Made by a program: the position numbers and the translations under genes
Shown here: piece after piece, positions 22,319-35,403 of the stretch
How positions within the stretch are numbered: position 1 is the first letter of the stretch
How the letters are laid out: every line of letters starts with the position of its first letter
The notes under the pieces: generated by a model
Database searches by the model: none
Told to the model about the DNA's origin: nothing
Seen by the model: the letters and a program-made list of their open reading frames with translations, nothing else
Assembly (NCBI GenBank): GCA_944474755.1
Contig: OX104112.1
Coordinates: forward strand, 51,286,774-51,350,773
DNA from: Limnoperna fortunei
Taxonomy: Eukaryota > Mollusca > Bivalvia > Mytilida > Modiolidae
Direction: 5' to 3'
Length of the DNA: 64,000 nucleotides

Positions 22319-23211
22319 GAATATAAAATCAGTTGGTCATTCTAGCAATACAAGAATATATAACAACATGTCTAGTTTTTTCAAATGATCATATAATGAC
22401 TATGATTCTCTATGTTCTGCTCTCTTTCAACATTACGATTCGATTCCAGACCATGCACAAAACGATGACTTGAAGGCATTTTATAGAGGTATGTATTTTT
22501 CTCGGATATCAGACAAGGTTCTAGACTCTTATTTTTAATCTCTTCATGTTTTTAAGCACATCATAAAAAACAACAGTTCTTATAGTATTACTAGCCCCAT
22601 TTATTCAAAAGCATACATCATACAATACTTCATATTTTTATCCATTCAGACGATCCCGGAGAGATCAATGGCATTCCTTATTGATATAGTTCAATGCCAC
22701 GCTATATTCTGCAGTATGGTTCTTTATGTGCAAGATTTAACGACAATGCTCTACCAAACTTAAAGCACAACTCGTACTTTGTTATTTAATTCGTACTTTA
22801 GTTCAAGTGTTGTTTGGACTATTTTCGTACCATTAATGTTTATGGAAAGATCAATAACTTGATTTCGTGTCATTTACCAGAACCGAGTTTTTGACCTTAA
22901 GCCGGAAAAATCCCATACCGGGATTTTATTTAGTAAAAATACTAATCGTGTCATATGCTGTTCTTGTCCATTTTTGCTTTACCCTATTGGTCTTTCTTCT
23001 GTTATTATACTGGTAGGCTTCCAAGCAATCGCTCCGCATGGCAGCTTAAATTTGGGAAAAAAAGGATCAATGTAGCCGCTACAAAAGGCTAAATTCTTCG
23101 TCCCCTACCTCATACTCCATTTTTCCGTGGTATATTCGAAATTGTATTCCTATCGGTCTATCCATTTTCTCTGTTGATTTATTGTTTGTAACGTTGTTCT
23201 CGTCCAGAATA
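22319..23211. other. Intergenic sequence, nothing assigned
   Basis: No exon, RNA gene or clear repeat recognised. Confidence 0.4.
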
Positions 23212-23560
23212 TACCTGAACAATTTAGAGCCAATGGAAAGAACAATCACAGAAAGACGGTGGAAATTGATTGGTCACACACTGAGAAAGAACAACAACAA
23301 TGTGACCAAACAGGCATAGAATGGAACCCCCAAGGACATCGTAAAAGAGGCCGACCAAAGAACACCTGGCATATGGATCTAATATTTGACCTACAGAAGA
23401 TTGGTAAAACATGGGGAGAGGCAAGAACAACAGCCAATGACAGGAAGAAATGGAGAGCAGCAGTGGTCGCCCTATGTCCCCCATGGGACAAAGTGGATTA
23501 ATTCAAAAATTAATTCAATTTATTGCTCGTTGGATGTCAATCATTCAATCAATTAATTCT
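23212..23560 (+). pseudogene. 3' end of a LINE: reverse transcriptase C-terminus, frameshifted
   Basis: The reading frame NNLEPMERTITERRWKLIGH, then TLRKNNNNVTKQ, shifts by one base near 23319 into EWNPQGHRKRGRPKNTWHMD and continues to KWRAAVVALCPPWD with a stop at 23499-23501. RRWxxIGHxLRK and WNPQGxRKRGRPxxTW are typical of the C-terminal tail of animal endonuclease-reverse transcriptase LINEs. An AATCAATTAATTC-rich tail follows. Only the 3' fragment is present. Confidence 0.82.
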
Positions 23561-24880
23561 CAGTTTTTTTGAATGAACTAACCACTTATAAAGGATGTTG
23601 AATTGGCTGCCGAACATAGAGATCTCCGACATACAGGCTCTCTTTCACCTCAAGGAGATTCGTCAACATAATGTTAAAAAAATTACATGTGACAGGCATA
23701 AGTTCTAAAGATACCAAGGTTATAAAATTTACTACCCCCGGCGCACATTTTTTTTTCTAACTTAACCTCGTCGTGACACTTAAACCAAATAATTATGTTG
23801 GAAGTCTGAATCATACATTTTTTTAGGAGCGTATTTACAAATTTTCGCAATTTCATGGTAGTAAATCTTGACTTTTCAAACGGATTAGCTGTACTTTAAA
23901 TCAAGTACTGAATTGTGACTATACTGGGTAGGTGATACTCTCTTGGTCAAGATTTTCCACAAGTAGAGACGTCACCTCCACAAAGATACCAATGGTAGAA
24001 AATTAACTACTCAAGATACGCATTTCGCTGAATCGGACTAGCACTAAAATCGAGATTTTGTATTTCATTTCATATTGCTTAGTCCGAAGTTTCTCTGTTG
24101 GGCTAATAATGCTGTGATTTCACAGTGATTTGAATTTTATGTATATGCATATCGCATGGCTGGTGTATAGGGCCATGATAATATTTACCGTACATATTTC
24201 GTCTTTTGTCCCCGGATTTATGACTATATTTGTATAAGCTTTATTGTCTTGGACGTCCAGGCATATCTAAATTTCAGTGATACTAGGGTTTTCTGTCGCT
24301 GTTGCTTTGCTTTCTTGACATCTTAGCATAACATAACTATTTTTGTTAAGATTTGCAGTGTCGAATCCGGGGGGGGGGGGGGGAGGACCTTTCAAAGCAG
24401 CATCTATAAAATGCGTATCTAAGTCAATAGTGACTTATATATGTATAAGCGTAAACACCCACTATTGTTGCGACTTGAAATTTATTTTATATAATTTTAA
24501 TTAATTATCTACACATTATTTTTTATGAATTTGTATGAATTATTTTTATGAATTGATTTTACTTATTATCAATTGAATTTTCTATTTATTATTAGTATTT
24601 TATTTATTACGATTTATTTCATACAACAGCGGTACCCATGTTGTATGTTTGTTACCGTGTGTATATATATCCGATTCTAACTTACTAAAACTTACTTAGA
24701 AAAGTCATAATACTACCATGCATTGTGCAGATCATACCATCAGAGCTGGTACAAATTTTAAACAGCCGATTATTTATTTATGAGATTTGGTTCACATTAC
24801 CGATCAAAAAAATTTCTCATAACGTGAATTAATGTTTATTGATGGTTATTATTGGAACAGCAATGGTACTCTGCTTACGG
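23561..24880. other. Intergenic sequence upstream of the CAS-family gene
   Basis: AT-rich; a poly-G run lies at about 24368-24384. No coding exon recognised. The 3' part may include the promoter of the gene starting at 25234, but no core promoter element is identified. Confidence 0.4.
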
Positions 24881-25233
24881 AAAAAAATCATGTACGTTCC
24901 GTACTGACATCCGGTTGTTACGCAATTATTTGGAACGAGGCAAGCGAACGGGACAGCTGGACAGTTTTCAAAGTTTATTAATTCGCTAGAAAAGGATTAA
25001 CATTCATGTAACTTTACAAAAATGTCTTATATCGGTGATGAGTGATTGAAATACACTTGTTAGACTGAAATTAGTGTTTAAAGGAGAAAAAACACCTGGT
25101 GACCAGGTGGAATTCACAGCACAGTAAAAATAAAATACGTCAAAATGTCAACACAGCAATATAACGGATGAATACATGGAGATGTGCAGTGTCTGCTTCA
25201 GATTTGATTATTGGATATAATTAAAAGTAAAAG

Positions 25234-25245
25234 ATGACACATAAG
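25234..25245 (+). CDS. CAS-family adaptor, first coding exon (4 codons)
   Basis: ATG ACA CAT AAG followed by gtaaaa at 25246. It ends in phase 0, as required by the SH3 exon at 51234, giving MTHK-TILAKAVYDN. Vertebrate CAS proteins have the same design: a four-residue first coding exon (MNHL in BCAR1, MKYK in NEDD9) joined to the SH3 exon. The upstream part of the exon (from perhaps 24900) would be 5' UTR and contains three short upstream ORFs. The exon was found by looking for this design, so transcript support is lacking. Confidence 0.62.
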
Positions 25246-25490
25246 GTAAAAAAGTTTTATTTTACCTTTACGGTCTTACTTTTATATCCTTCTTATAGGT
25301 AATAAGGTCAAAGAGCATCAAGAAGGAAGCAGAGAAAACGAGCAATGAAACATTATTTTCAAAATAAAGCAAGTAAAGGTATAGTTATATGCCTCAAATT
25401 TTCAAAAATAACCTTGTGGTTAAATTGTTCACATTTTATGTTGTCCTTGTTTTTTTTATATAATGGGAGTAAAAGTACAGTTAACATTAC

Positions 25491-25560
25491 ATTGATTGAT
25501 TGATTGATTGACTGATGTTTAACGTCCAGCAAGCAATATTTCAGCTATACTCAGGACGAA
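25491..25560 (+). repeat. Dispersed repeat fragment (TTTAACGTCCAGCAAGC type)
   Basis: A (GATT)n stretch followed by TGTTTAACGTCCAGCAAGC and ATTTCAGCTATACTCAGGA. A second copy in the same orientation lies at 58561-58632. Confidence 0.65.
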
Positions 25561-28500
25561 ACATTACATTGAAAAAAATGTTTGTTCATATAAAAGTTAC
25601 CCCAGTAATTCTATGTTTCTATAGAGTGGCTTAACTTATGCAAGAACTGCTTATTGCTGTGACAGTATTCAACCTTTTCCCTATAGTGTTCAGCAGTTGG
25701 TTTGTATGGGACTCAAATAAACTATTTTTGAGTTGTAAATTACTGTCTTCGTTTTAATAAACAATCGGATGTGCTGTACAATTATTGAAAAAAAAGAAAT
25801 TGATAATGAAAAAAAAATGGTTTCCCCGATCCTCTTCTATTGTTATTTTATAATTATTAGTTTTTGACTATCACAATTTTGAATTAAGTGTGCACTATTT
25901 TCTATATGGCTTTGTAGTTTTAATTTCTTTTTAAATCATAATACATAATCTGTCACAACATTATTGTTCATTTGATTTTTTGGCTGTTTGTACCACAGAG
26001 TGTTATTTAAAAGAAAATAATAGTACATTAAAGTGATGTCAGAATGATCAATTACCAATGGAAATGTAATTCACCCCAGGTATACATCCTTTTACCTTTA
26101 CTCCAAATAAACATTATTTAATTCTTGTTATGTCTGTTTACACAAAAATAGCACCTTAATAATGAACAACTTAACACCTAAACAAAATTTTTGGCACCTT
26201 GCCTAATTTTTTAATCTTATGTTGATACATGTACATGTATACTGATGTCAGTTTTATACATGTCTTAAGTGTAGTTTTTTGTGTAACCCTATTTTGTACA
26301 TGTTGAAGCAAAAATATATAATTGAATCAAGAGAACAATTGAAATAGTGACATGTACATGTAAATGAAAAATTACATTTTTGCATTAGGTGTGGTATAAG
26401 GCATGTTTGTCTAATGCAGATGCATACACATGCCTATACAAATCTTTTCTTGATAACAATTGAAGGATTTTATACAATAGAATAACTTAAAGTTAGGGAC
26501 TTAGTTTAGATTATTTGTACCATTCTATTATGTTGTTCATTTTCTCATTAAGATATAAATCATTCAGCTAAAAGAATTATGACCAGTTGATGAATTGGAA
26601 CCACATCTGTGTATTCTCTGTACAGTATATACATCATGTAATGTATTCCTGCCATTCCATTTTCATGTTCTGTTTTGATTCATCATTTATATATAAATCC
26701 TTTACAGATACTTAAAGCTCTTTAATATATTCCATTTTTAATCATCTTATACTTCCTTACTGTTATGTTCAAGTAATCAAGATTTGCAGGTGCAAATAAT
26801 CTTTAAGCAATTAATCAGCATTTTCCTACCCATTCCCTGTTTGAGGTCGCTAATGACTTTATGTTGCTGATCCTCTTAACACCTGGGCAATATAAAATGT
26901 ATGTCCTTGGAAATCACGATTAACTTAAAGGAATCAATTATTGCAATTATGAGTTGCATTTTCTGTGTATTTCCTCTTGATAGTAAAAGTCATAGACTTG
27001 CCACATGTCCCTTTCAATATTTTTGCTATTAGAGAGTTACATCTTGCATCTTTGCTATCAAACGAATACTAAACTATAGACATGTGTGCAAAGGCATATG
27101 TGTGTTATACATGTTCAGTGCAAGTTCTTATACCAAAAATTTACTGGAGCTTATTATTGCTACTAGTATGTTTGCAAAATGATTAAAATTTGTTCTATTT
27201 AATTTATATAATAGACCCATGACAAATTGATTTAAGTTTTTTTTTTAAATTGAAGCAACAAAGTTATATACTATACTTTGGTTTATTATTACTTTTATTT
27301 TAAAAAGAAGAATTGTATATTTCTCTCGTTCCAATTCATTTTTAGAGAAATAGCAAAAATTGTACCTAACTTAGCAAAAGTTTAAAATCTTTAATCTTTC
27401 TGACATTTTGTCAGGGATTAACAAATTTGTCTGGAAAATTTTACCTAAAACAATAACATAGACACATTCTTTTTACTAATATTGTTTCAGGTATCATTAA
27501 GCATAAACAGAACGAAATGTATTTGTACCCTGGTGAGACACATTTCCTAAATGCTGTTACAAAATAAAATGATTAAAATACTATTTTTGTCCAAATTCTC
27601 CAATTTTGACTAAAGATTACCTATCCACTTGGATAGAACATAAATTTTGAGGTTAATCAGATAATAATAAGATCATTGAAGTGAATTGATAAGTTTTGTC
27701 CAGGTAACAACAATAAAAAGACCTCTATTCAGAAGCCCCAGGAACAAAAGGACACATTTGATGAAGATATCAGTTTTTATTTTATGACCCTACGTTTGAT
27801 CATCTAATGAAAAATCATTTGTTACAGGCAATTTTCTGTAAATGTGTCTAGTAGTAATAGCTGTTTTATTGAGCTTAATATATTTACTCTTATTGACCTC
27901 ACTAAAAGGCCTATATAAACTCAATCATCCTGAAATTCAATTTGCTTCTCATAAATGGGGGGCAGTATTGAATTGGCTATTTAGTATTATCAAGTTTTGT
28001 ACAAATTGTGGCTGCTCCCAGCCAGTACATGTATTTGTTGTCCTTGCTTTTGACCTTCATGTTAAATATTTTTTATTATTTTTCTGGCTATATATTGTCT
28101 TTTAAATGATAAATTGCAAGGCTCATGTTTATTTTATCTCCTTTTTATTTAGTTATTCCAAAAATATTCTGGTGCTTGCTTCATGCAGTACTACCAATAC
28201 CATTTTTTTTATTCCAATTAAGGTCCCACAAGGGGCAATGACAAAAAAATTTACATGTTTGATTAGGGAACAGTACATTACAATTTAAACAGAATATGGA
28301 ACAGTTTCATAAGTTGTACTATAACAATATAATGTTTGTTTAAATCAACATCACAGTTTTAAATTAACAACTGACAACTATGATCTTGACAGAAATATTA
28401 AAGATCAGTTTCATACTAGTAGTTGTCCTTGTTTTATCTGACTCACTCCTTAATGTTTTCTATCTTGACCTTTACAAGTTATTATGATGATGTTTCTTTA

Positions 28501-30350
28501 AAACCTTCGTTGCTATTTTAAGAGTGAGATATGCATAAGGTAGTGCATGCAGACAAGTTAGACAATGGAATTTACATGCACACCATGTTGTAAGGAAATA
28601 TATCTGTCAATCCAATTAATTTCTGATTAAAATTTGATTGACACTGCAATTTATTAGCCTCATTATGGCTCAAAGTGGTAAAAGAAAGAAATAATATGAA
28701 ACTTGTAGACAGTGTCATGTTAAATTTATGACCTTTTACTCACACCCAGACTCCAATAACAAATTATCAGTATTACTTAATGAAATTAGGATTTTTTGTT
28801 ATTTTACCATTATTTAATCCCTTTGATACTTTAGAAGATGGAGAGATGTTTCTTGTTCCATGTAATTTGTTTTGATATCAGAATGGTTTATAGAAGACAG
28901 ATAACCAGACAGAACATGACTCTTATGTTAGGGTAATATCCTTGTGTCAGAAAGTGGTTTTATCAATTATATAATTAGCCAGGATAGATCATGGCCTCTT
29001 CAGGCAGGTCGGTCATAAATATCCTAAGATTCAATTCCATATGTTACTTCAAAATGCACACTGTTCATTGATTATTAAGTCTTCATGTCCAAGAACAGAT
29101 GTATATGTCTTGCAACCATTACTTTTAAAAAACCATGAAGGTAAACAAATAACATTTTTTTTATTGTTCTAGGTCTGGTGCTTTATATAAGGAGTAAACA
29201 GCTAAGGGCAAATACATCATTTTGCAAAATAGTTAATTTTAAAAAAATTCTTTGCATGCAGTCCAGTTTCAAACTGTATCTGGTTTCTGCTGAAATTGAC
29301 AAATTCTGGCAGCACTGTTGTATATTTCAAATTGTGCTTGATTATCAATGAATACAAAACTTACAGAGAACTTGGCATTTATTTGTTTTAAAAATATTCA
29401 TTTTTGGTACCTTTTTTGTCCTTAAAAACCTTGTTTTTAAAACTCAGTTTAAGCTGAACCATTTGTAGGCTTATCTTTGCTCTGATGACCTAAATTGAAA
29501 GTATATATATATATTTTGATATATATCATTTGTGTTTTTATTTTTGTATGACCTAACAATGCTTTGTGTCATATTGTATATATTGTTCTGATATCTTGTT
29601 AATATTTCATATCATTGGACTTACATAAGTCCACATATAATCAAGAACAGACACTTATCTTTATTGGACTTTAATAACACACTTGTAAACTAAATCCAAA
29701 TGTAAAAAGACATTAAAATGCCTGATAAAATGTTATCCCATAATTGGTATGTCTGATAGCATTGTATGGATGGATGGTTGCTTAATTTTTAAAGTGTTGT
29801 AACATCAAAATTTTCTGATAAAATCAAATTTTATTTGATGTTTATCACAAACATTAATTACCTATGTAAGAAAAAATCTTCACCCTAATGGAAGTTACAT
29901 CATACAGGTATGACACTTTATAGAAGCCTTGTAAAAATATACATGTACATGGTGTAATCCTTCAGGAATGATTAAGCAGTTTGTATGTATTCAGATTAAT
30001 TTGTAATACCCAGGGTGTTACCTGTAATCGTTTGATCTGAGAAATATGTGTATTTAGTTTACAATGTTTATTGCAAACAAAAATAGTTACAGCTAAATTG
30101 ATTATTGCACTAACAAAAGAAATTTTGAATTGCATCTTATAAGTTTTTTATAAGTTCTTTTATATCTTAGTCAAATTCAATTATTTGGAGCATTATTAAT
30201 TATGATATTTTAAATGAAAATAGTTATATTTATCAAAAATAATAAAGGCTTGCCATTTAAGATACATTTTTTCAGAGTTTTGTTAAGATAAACATAAATT
30301 GTTTCTAAAATTCTGCACAATTGTGGCCTTTGTTAGCTACAAAAATGTAA

Positions 30351-30960
30351 GCCCAGTCTTACATCTAAACCCAAAAATTCGCATCAAAATGATGTTGGGG
30401 CTTATCAGTATCATTTGGTCACATGAGCTGTATGACCAATTAAACAATGTCAGTCCAATTATAATTTTTGCTGGTGATAAATACCAGATGACTGTAAAAC
30501 AGTAGTTTCAAATTGTCAAACATTTTAAACTTGAAGATGTTTATGGAATTCACTTGGTTATTATTGTTTGTATTGTTTGTATTAGACAATGTCCAATTTT
30601 CATTGTTTTAATTTTTTAAGGGAAAATCATCTTTAACAAATCCATTATTTTATTTATTAAATTATGTTGTTAGAAATTAATACAACAAAGAACAGAATAT
30701 AATTTCAGGATTTCTTACTACAGAATACGAAAAGAGGGGGGGGGGGAGGGGTTCTGTCCACGAGTACCTGTAATATCTTGCACATTTAACAGTAACATTT
30801 GATAATCTCGACCTTTTTTGAAATCTGGTATTTATCACCAGCAAAAATTATAATTGGACTGACAGTTTAATTGGTCATACAGCTCGTGTAACCAAATGAT
30901 ACTGATAAGCCCCAACATCATTTTGATGCGGATTTTTTGGTTTAGATGCAGGACTGAGCC
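30351..30960. mobile_element. Long inverted repeat (foldback) in CAS intron 1
   Basis: The left arm (30351-30488) and right arm (30824-30960) are inverse copies of about 138 bp with only scattered differences. Shared blocks include GCATCAAAATGATGTTGGGG, ATCAGTATCATTTGG and AATTATAATTTTTGCTGG. The 335-bp spacer contains a G-run (about 30736). The high arm similarity suggests a fairly recent foldback element or segmental inversion-duplication. No ORF of interest. Confidence 0.75.
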
Positions 30961-33809
30961 ACAGATGTTATGCAAGGAATAGATCAATGTTTTGCATCAC
31001 ATGAAAATAACTATTAAAAAGGGAATAGGATGTGGTATAAATGTTTCTTTTTTAATGTCTTTTTAATCATTTTTGTAAAGAATGATGCCATTTTGTTTAC
31101 TGTAAAAAAAAAAATTTCAAACAAAAACATGGTATTTTAAATTTTTCCTTTAAAATTAAATGTTGAAAAAAATATTATTTAGAAAACGTGTTTCCAATTT
31201 TTTTTATTTTTTGAAAAGGTGTGGCTTTCCAATATCATGGAGATGTCAAAGTAATTTTTCGAGCTGTCAGTTTGTAAAAAGCGAGATAATACATTATGGT
31301 ATAATAACAGAGTGAGATTTCATACTGATTGATTTGAAATGAATTCAGATAAAATCTGCCTTTGTTCAAATTTAATGAGAGATTAAGACTAGACTATTGA
31401 ATTACTGAGACCTGGTATTAAGTGTTCAGACTTTAAACAAGAGATAAGAACAATTATAAATCCAAGCATATACATTTTCCAAAAAAATGTCTGTCTTTTT
31501 ACAATATTCACTTCTTTTATCATATTATATTTGAATTCATCTGACATAGAAAATTAAAAAGCATGACAAAAATAACTGTGATCATTTTATACAAAATACA
31601 AGATAAGTAAAAAAGTGGGTTAAATTTTTGGAGATTAAATATATAATATGAACATATGTTTGAAATAAATGAAAACCAATATCAAATGTATTTCATTTGT
31701 GTTCTGATAATTTACGGATTTTTGATTGACAGGTAGATATGTATATTTCAGATTTTTGATGAGTTGTCAATTGATTTCTTTTAAAAATTCATTTGATTCA
31801 ATTATCAGCAAAACACAAGAATAAAATATTCCTTTGACCCAATTATGATTTGCATACAAATGTATATGGTGCATGTAATTGAATGGTACACTTACATGTA
31901 ACTGTACCTGCAGCTTAGCTGCATTTGTGCAGAGTGCTTTGTGTATTCCATTGTGATGCACCGAGTTATAGCTTCTAATGGCTTTTTCATATGCTATATA
32001 TTACAAGGTAAGGAGGTTTGTCATTCTTTCGATGCATCAATCTTTGTGTCACAGTTTATCTACTGCATTTCTGAAAGCTAAGAATAATATGGTCCTAAAT
32101 ATTCATTTTCTTGGTACAGATCAAGGTTATTAGTTTTAAAATGGACACGTTTCTTTTCCATTTCATTCGAAGCAGAATTCTTCATTTTCTCTTTTTAGGA
32201 TTTTACCATCATTGTTTTTTCATGATTCCCCACAGGCAAAGGTGAAGGCGACTAATGATCTGTCTGTCTGCATGTACCAGTATGTACATGTATCTGTACC
32301 ATCTGTCAGTTTTTTGTATTTTTTGTGCAATATGTCAATCCATTTTTGATAAATCATCATGTTAAAAGAAGTTTATCTTTGGTTCAGTTTTATTCCAGTC
32401 AGGCTATTTTCAAGGAAGTTGTGGGCCTTGGAAATAAACAAAAATCCTTGAAAATATCTGTTTTTTCCAATAGTGTTACCTGTATACTTGTATGACTTAG
32501 TCAGCTGATTATATATTTGTTGCATGTATGTAAGTCATATCATAAGAAGTTGCAATTTGACTGGGTTTTTGTTTCAGTGTAGTTTTGGAGAAGTTGTGGC
32601 CCCTTGTTTTCAGCTCTTTGCTCTTTTATACCTTAATCCATTAATTAAATATGTGCTACATATTGAGTTTGAAGAATCTTTTATTTACCCCAAAGATTGT
32701 ATTGCATATTAGTGATTTTATTTGCAAGAATTTGTCTCTGAATTTCTGCTGTTCCAATGGAGCAAATTTCCTAAATTTTGTCTAAACTCCAGTTGAAAAT
32801 AGTATGAGTAGCTAATGTCTATAATATTAATTTTGACGACTGCACAATGATGAAAATCTTGTTAGAAACGAGATCCTGATCTTGTTGAAAATTAATCAAA
32901 CAAAATGTAGTCAGTTTTGTTTTCTCTTTTCGTAAGAGTAAAGCCATTTCCATTTATTTTACAATTCCGAGAAATACTCCCAATAATTTTTACCTATTTA
33001 AATGGAGGGGGCTGTTTTTAAATAAAAGGCAACAAAATCACTGTGATGTATGTCACAACTATCCATCTTATTTGATAGTAATTTCACTTTAGAACATCAA
33101 TTTAAAGATTTATTCTTAGACAGTTTCTTGGTGACTAATTATTGACCTTATAAGGAATAGCTGATGTCATCATTGTGTATTCCAAGTACAAAATTCTATG
33201 ACTAATAATATTTCAATATTTTGCAATAAAAAGAACACAATTTGTTTATGAAAAAAACCATAAGACACCGATGATACCAGCTTTATTTGTTATTTTGAAC
33301 ACCTCCTCAAACTTCAGTCATAATCTTACAGAATTTTTTCATTTGGAAATTGAGCCAAATCTTCTGCCATTGATCATCAGATGAAAAATCACTATGGTTT
33401 ATTTCCACAATTGATGGGTCATTGACATTAAAAATACCCCAAGGATGAAGAGAGATTTATTTTAACAGAGGAGATGTTATCATGGGTGTTGTTGACAGAT
33501 GGCCATTTTAATGGCTGGTCACTGACTTTCTTTCTATAAATTGTTTGCTTGTTATCTCTTTTTTGATTGGTTGAATACATTATTAACTTTATCTTTTTGT
33601 CCTGATTGTTGTTTCCAGATAATGGCTTGAACATTTACATTTGATTAGATTTAAATTCACAGTAATTTTTTTCGCATCAATTTAATTTTTTGACATGACA
33701 AGTCCATTATAGGTCATTAGAGTGACATAGTTAGAAAAATAAGTTTTACAGTGTACTATAATGTTTGTATCAGGTTATAAACATAAGGGTACAACTTATG
33801 GGTATTTTT

Positions 33810-35403
33810 ATGCCCCCGCGACGACATGTCAGGGGGCATTAAGTTTTACTCATGTCCGTCCGTCCGTCCGTCCGTACGTACGTACGTCCGAACAAATTTC
33901 CGTCAAGCTTTTCTCAGAAACCGTACATGAGAACAATTTTAAATTTGGCAGAGTGGTTCAGTATCACAAGTTGTACGTCCTAAGCGAATTTCAGACCTGT
34001 CGGACAACTACTTCCTGTTTGGGACTTCATTTGTACGTAAATACGACCGTCTGTATGTACAAATTTCCATCAAGCTTTTCTCAGAAACCGTACATTAGAA
34101 CAATTTGAAATTTGGCAGTGTGGTTCAGTATCACAAGTTGTACGTCCTAAGCGACTTTCAGACCTGTCGCACAACTACTTCCTGTTTGCGACTGGGCCGA
34201 TATGAAAATGTGTTAACATGAGTATGAAAATTTCCGTCAAGCTTTTCTCAGAAACTGTACATCAGAACAATTTGAAATTTGGCAGGGTGGTTCAGTATCA
34301 CAAGTTGTACGTCCTAAGCGACTTTCAGACCTGTCGGACAACTACTTCCTGTTTGCGACTGGGCCGATATGAAAATGTGTTAACATGAGTATGAAAATTT
34401 CCGTCAAGCTTTTCTCAGAAACCGTACATCAGAACAATTTGAAATTTGGAAGGGTGGTTCAGTATCACAAGTTGTACGTCCTAAGCGACTTTCAGACCTG
34501 TCGGACAACTACTTCCTGTTTGCGACTGGGCCGATATGAAAATGTGTTAACATGAGTATGAAAATTTCCGTCAAGCTTTTCTCAGAAACCGTACATCAGA
34601 ACAATTTGAAATTTGGCAGGGTGGTTTAGTATCACAAGTTGTACGTCCTAAGCGACTTTCAGACCTGTCGGACAACTACTTCCTGTTTGCGACTGGGCCG
34701 ATATGAAAATGTGTTAACATGAGTATGAAAATTTCCGTCAAGCTTTTCACAGAAACCGTACGTCAGAACAATTTGAAATTTGGCAGGGTGGTTAAGTATC
34801 ACAAGTTGTACGTCCTAAGCGACTTTCAGACCTGTCGGACAACTACTTCCTGTTTGCGACTGGGCCGATATGAAAATGTGTTAACATGAGTATGAAAATT
34901 TCCGTCAAGCTTTTCTCAGAAACCGTACATCAGAACAATTTGAAATTAGGCAGGGTGGTTCAGTATCACAAGTTCTACGTCCTAAGCGACTTTCAGACCT
35001 GTCGGACAACTACTTCCTGTTTGCGACTGGGCCGATATGAAAATGTGTTAACATGAGTATGAAAATTTCCGTCAAGCTTTTCTCAGAAACCGTACATCAG
35101 CACAATTTGAAATTTGGCAGGGTGGTTCAGTATCACAAGTTGTACGTCCTAAGCGACTTTCAGACCTGTCTACAACTACTTCCTGTTTGCGACTGGGCCG
35201 ATATGAAAATGTGTTAACATGAGTATGAAAATTTCCGTCAAGCTTTTCTCAGAAACCGTACATGAGCACAATTTGAAATTTGGCAGGGTGGTTCAGTATC
35301 ACAAGTTGTACGTCCTAAGCGGCTTTCAGACCTGTCGGACAACTACTTCCTGTTTGGGACTTCATTTAGCGGGGGCATCCGTGTCCCATGGACACACTCT
35401 TCA
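33810..35403 (+). mobile_element. Hairpin-capped tandem-repeat element, family B
   Basis: Starts ATGCCCCCGC (33810-33819), with a partner AGGGGGCAT forming a hairpin. A GTCCGTCC/GTACGTAC tract follows (33857-33889), then nine copies of a 167-bp unit (starts near 33893, 34061, 34227, 34394, 34561, 34728, 34895, 35062, 35228). It ends with GCGGGGGCAT (35369-35378), exactly the inverse of the start, and a small hairpin GTGTCC-CAT-GGACAC. Middle units are nearly identical, which suggests homogenisation. Non-coding; long ORFs across it are repeat read-through. Confidence 0.82.

Noticed and set aside
33761..34108. ORFs of 115 and 81 codons over the 167-bp array (also 35219-35464)
   Set aside because: Frames within tandem repeats, with no conserved protein motif; unit length 167 is not a multiple of 3, so the frame is not kept.
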